Shown here: in pieces, positions 62,699-64,000 of the stretch
Position numbering within the stretch: position 1 is the first letter of the stretch
Layout: every line of letters starts with the position of its first letter
Assembly: GCA_016869215.1 (NCBI GenBank)
Contig: VGEP01000012.1
Span: forward strand, 1-64,000
Reading direction: 5' to 3'
Source: Alphaproteobacteria bacterium
Lineage (GTDB): Bacteria > Pseudomonadota > Alphaproteobacteria > Rhizobiales > Xanthobacteraceae
DNA: 64,000 nucleotides
Notes under the pieces: generated by a model
What the model saw: the letters and a program-made list of their open reading frames with translations, nothing else
Databases searched by the model: none
Told to the model about the DNA's origin: nothing
Program-made: the position numbers and the translations under genes

Positions 62699-64000
62699 CT
62701 AGGCGCGGGCGCCTCCGCGCCGCGCGGCAGCGCTGTTTGGATTGGGCGGACGCGGGAATCCGAAATGGTCCCGCAATGTCGCACCTTCGTACTCGGTGCG
62801 GAACAGGCCCCGCCGCTGCAGAATCGGGATCACGCCGTTCGCGAAATCGTCCAGGCCGCCGGGAAAATACAGCGGCATGACGTTGAAGCCGTCGGCCCCG
62901 CCCTCCGTAAACCACTGCTCCATCCGGTCCGCGATCTGCTCGGGCGAGCCGCACATCACGTAGTGCCCGCGGCCGGTCGCGACGATCTGCGCGAGCTGCC
63001 GCAGCGTGAGATTGTCCCGCCGCGCGGCATCGGTGAGCAGCTTGGCGCGGCTTTGCATCTGCTCCGAGACCGGAAGCTCCGGCAGCGGCCCGTCGAGATC
63101 GTAGCCCGAGATGTCGTGACCCAGCCGGTCGGACAGCATCGGGACCACCTTGCTCTGGTCGGTCCAGCCGTCGAGCAGCGCGAGCTTGTCGCGCGCCTCC
63201 TTTTCCGTGCCGCCGAGCACCGGAAGAAACCCCGGCATGATGGCGAGCGACTCGGGCGCGCGGCCGAACGCCGAAAGCCGGCCCTTCAGTTCGCGATAGA
63301 AGCCTTGCGCGCTTTCGAGGCTTTGGTGGGCGGTGAAGACCACGTCTGCCGTGCGCGCGGCCAGCCGTTGGCCCGCGTCGGACGAACCGGACTGCACCAC
63401 GATCGGGTGGCCCTGCGGCGGGCGCGAGGTGTTGAGCGGACCTTTGACGGAAAAGTATTCGCCCTTGTGATCGAGCACGTGGCGCTTCGTGCGGTCGGCA
63501 AACACGCCGGACGTCTTGTCCCGCGGAAACGCATCGTCGTCCCAGGAATCCCACAACCCCCGGACGACGTCGATGAACTCCTCGGCGATGGCGTAGCGGT
63601 CGGCGTGCACGGGATGCTTGATCCCGAAATTCTCTCCGGTGCTGGTGTAGGACGTCGTCACAGCGTTCCAGGCGGCGCGTCCCTTGCTCAAATGATCGAG
63701 CGACGCGAACGCGCGCGCCAGATGAAACGGCTCGCCGTAGGTGGTCGAGACGGTGGCGGCGAGGCCGATCCGGCTGGTCGCCGTGGCAAATGTCGCGAGC
63801 ACCTGCAGCGGCTCAAGCCGCGCGATCTGCGACGGATGGCCGTCCTCGCCGCTGGTCAGGCCGTCGGCCAGGAACACCATGTCGAACTTGGCGCGCTCGG
63901 CGGTCACCGCCTGCCGCACCAGATGCGGCACGTTCTCGCTGCCCGAGTCCGCGCCGGGATAACGCCACCCGGCAACATGGTGCCCCGCCCCCTGAAGGAA
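62699..64000 (-). CDS. NtaA/SnaA/DszA-family flavin monooxygenase, start beyond window
   Basis: At least 433 residues; the frame stays open to base 64000, where it encodes the family N-terminal region (GAGHHVAGWRYPGADSGSEN), so the GTG at 63931 is not the start. Motifs: KFDMVFLADGLTSGEDG, GLAATVSTTYGEPFHLARAFASLDHLSKGRAAWN, GHPIVVQSGSSDAG, and a C-terminal DGFNVMPLYFPGG. Members oxidise nitrilotriacetate, dibenzothiophene sulfone, EDTA or alkanesulfonates with FMNH2. The partner reductase is not in the window. Confidence 0.9.
   Translation of the reverse strand, partial: FLQGAGHHVAGWRYPGADSGSENVPHLVRQAVTAERAKFDMVFLADGLTSGEDGHPSQIARLEPLQVLATFATATSRIGLAATVSTTYGEPFHLARAFASLDHLSKGRAAWNAVTTSYTSTGENFGIKHPVHADRYAIAEEFIDVVRGLWDSWDDDAFPRDKTSGVFADRTKRHVLDHKGEYFSVKGPLNTSRPPQGHPIVVQSGSSDAGQRLAARTADVVFTAHQSLESAQGFYRELKGRLSAFGRAPESLAIMPGFLPVLGGTEKEARDKLALLDGWTDQSKVVPMLSDRLGHDISGYDLDGPLPELPVSEQMQSRAKLLTDAARRDNLTLRQLAQIVATGRGHYVMCGSPEQIADRMEQWFTEGGADGFNVMPLYFPGGLDDFANGVIPILQRRGLFRTEYEGATLRDHFGFPRPPNPNSAAARRGGARA

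Overview
The window is GC-rich, about 65-70% in most lines sampled by eye, and gene-dense. It looks like the chromosome of an alphaproteobacterium of the Rhizobiales (Hyphomicrobiales), near the Bradyrhizobium, Rhodopseudomonas and Xanthobacteraceae groups. Support comes from the purA / serA-serC neighbourhood, paired Omp25-like beta-barrel proteins, a GapR-type DUF2312 protein, several catabolic ABC and TRAP transporters, and short dispersed palindromes of the rhizobial kind. Nothing in the window identifies the species. I saw no rRNA, tRNA, CRISPR array or complete insertion sequence.

Layout. (1) 1-12.6 kb is mostly housekeeping: a conserved partial gene, purA, an MBL-fold hydrolase, serC-serA, two outer-membrane beta-barrels, a membrane diguanylate cyclase, bfr and bfd, a small heavy-metal-binding membrane protein, and glmM. 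(2) 12.6-19.1 kb holds catabolic and accessory enzymes: an FMN alpha-hydroxyacid oxidase, DUF427, a secreted cupin divergent from a GntR/FCD regulator, an amidase, an isochorismatase-fold protein and an LLM flavoprotein. (3) 19.3-23.9 kb is an accessory patch with visibly lower GC: a helix-turn-helix protein, an HNH endonuclease, a CoiA-like nuclease, an antitoxin/ParE-type toxin pair, and cyanase butted against a truncated foreign gene. (4) 23.9-27.1 kb has two tandem paralogous secreted proteins, aroE and an atypical SDR.

(5) 27.2-44.4 kb looks like a catabolic district: a fumarylacetoacetate-hydrolase-family protein divergent from an extradiol dioxygenase, a D-2-hydroxyacid dehydrogenase, a three-subunit molybdenum hydroxylase, a DUF6152/membrane protein pair, a cyclase-family hydrolase, HIT, a HisD-family dehydrogenase, an SDR, a second D-2-hydroxyacid dehydrogenase, an LLM flavoprotein with a divergent LysR regulator, a zeta-like GST, and two head-to-head 3-hydroxyisobutyrate-dehydrogenase-family proteins. 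(6) 44.5-59.4 kb is dominated by uptake systems: a complete branched-chain-amino-acid-type (HAAT) ABC operon, a TRAP operon (DctPQM type), an ACMSD-like amidohydrolase, an aromatic-ring FAD monooxygenase, a cupin, and a second HAAT cassette without a binding protein. (7) 59.4-64 kb has gapR, a ThDP enzyme, another D-2-hydroxyacid dehydrogenase and an NtaA/DszA-family flavin monooxygenase cut by the window edge.

A reasonable overall reading is uptake of aromatic or organic acids by ABC and TRAP systems, ring hydroxylation by the molybdenum and flavin enzymes, ring cleavage by the extradiol enzyme, and processing of ring-fission products by FAH-family, hydrolase and dehydrogenase enzymes. Substrates cannot be assigned from sequence alone. 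The points most worth following are the low-GC nuclease/toxin patch, palindromic elements that abut or supply stop codons, several enzymes lacking canonical catalytic residues, a LivM-type permease with an extra C-terminal membrane domain, and a diguanylate cyclase gene bracketed by direct repeats.
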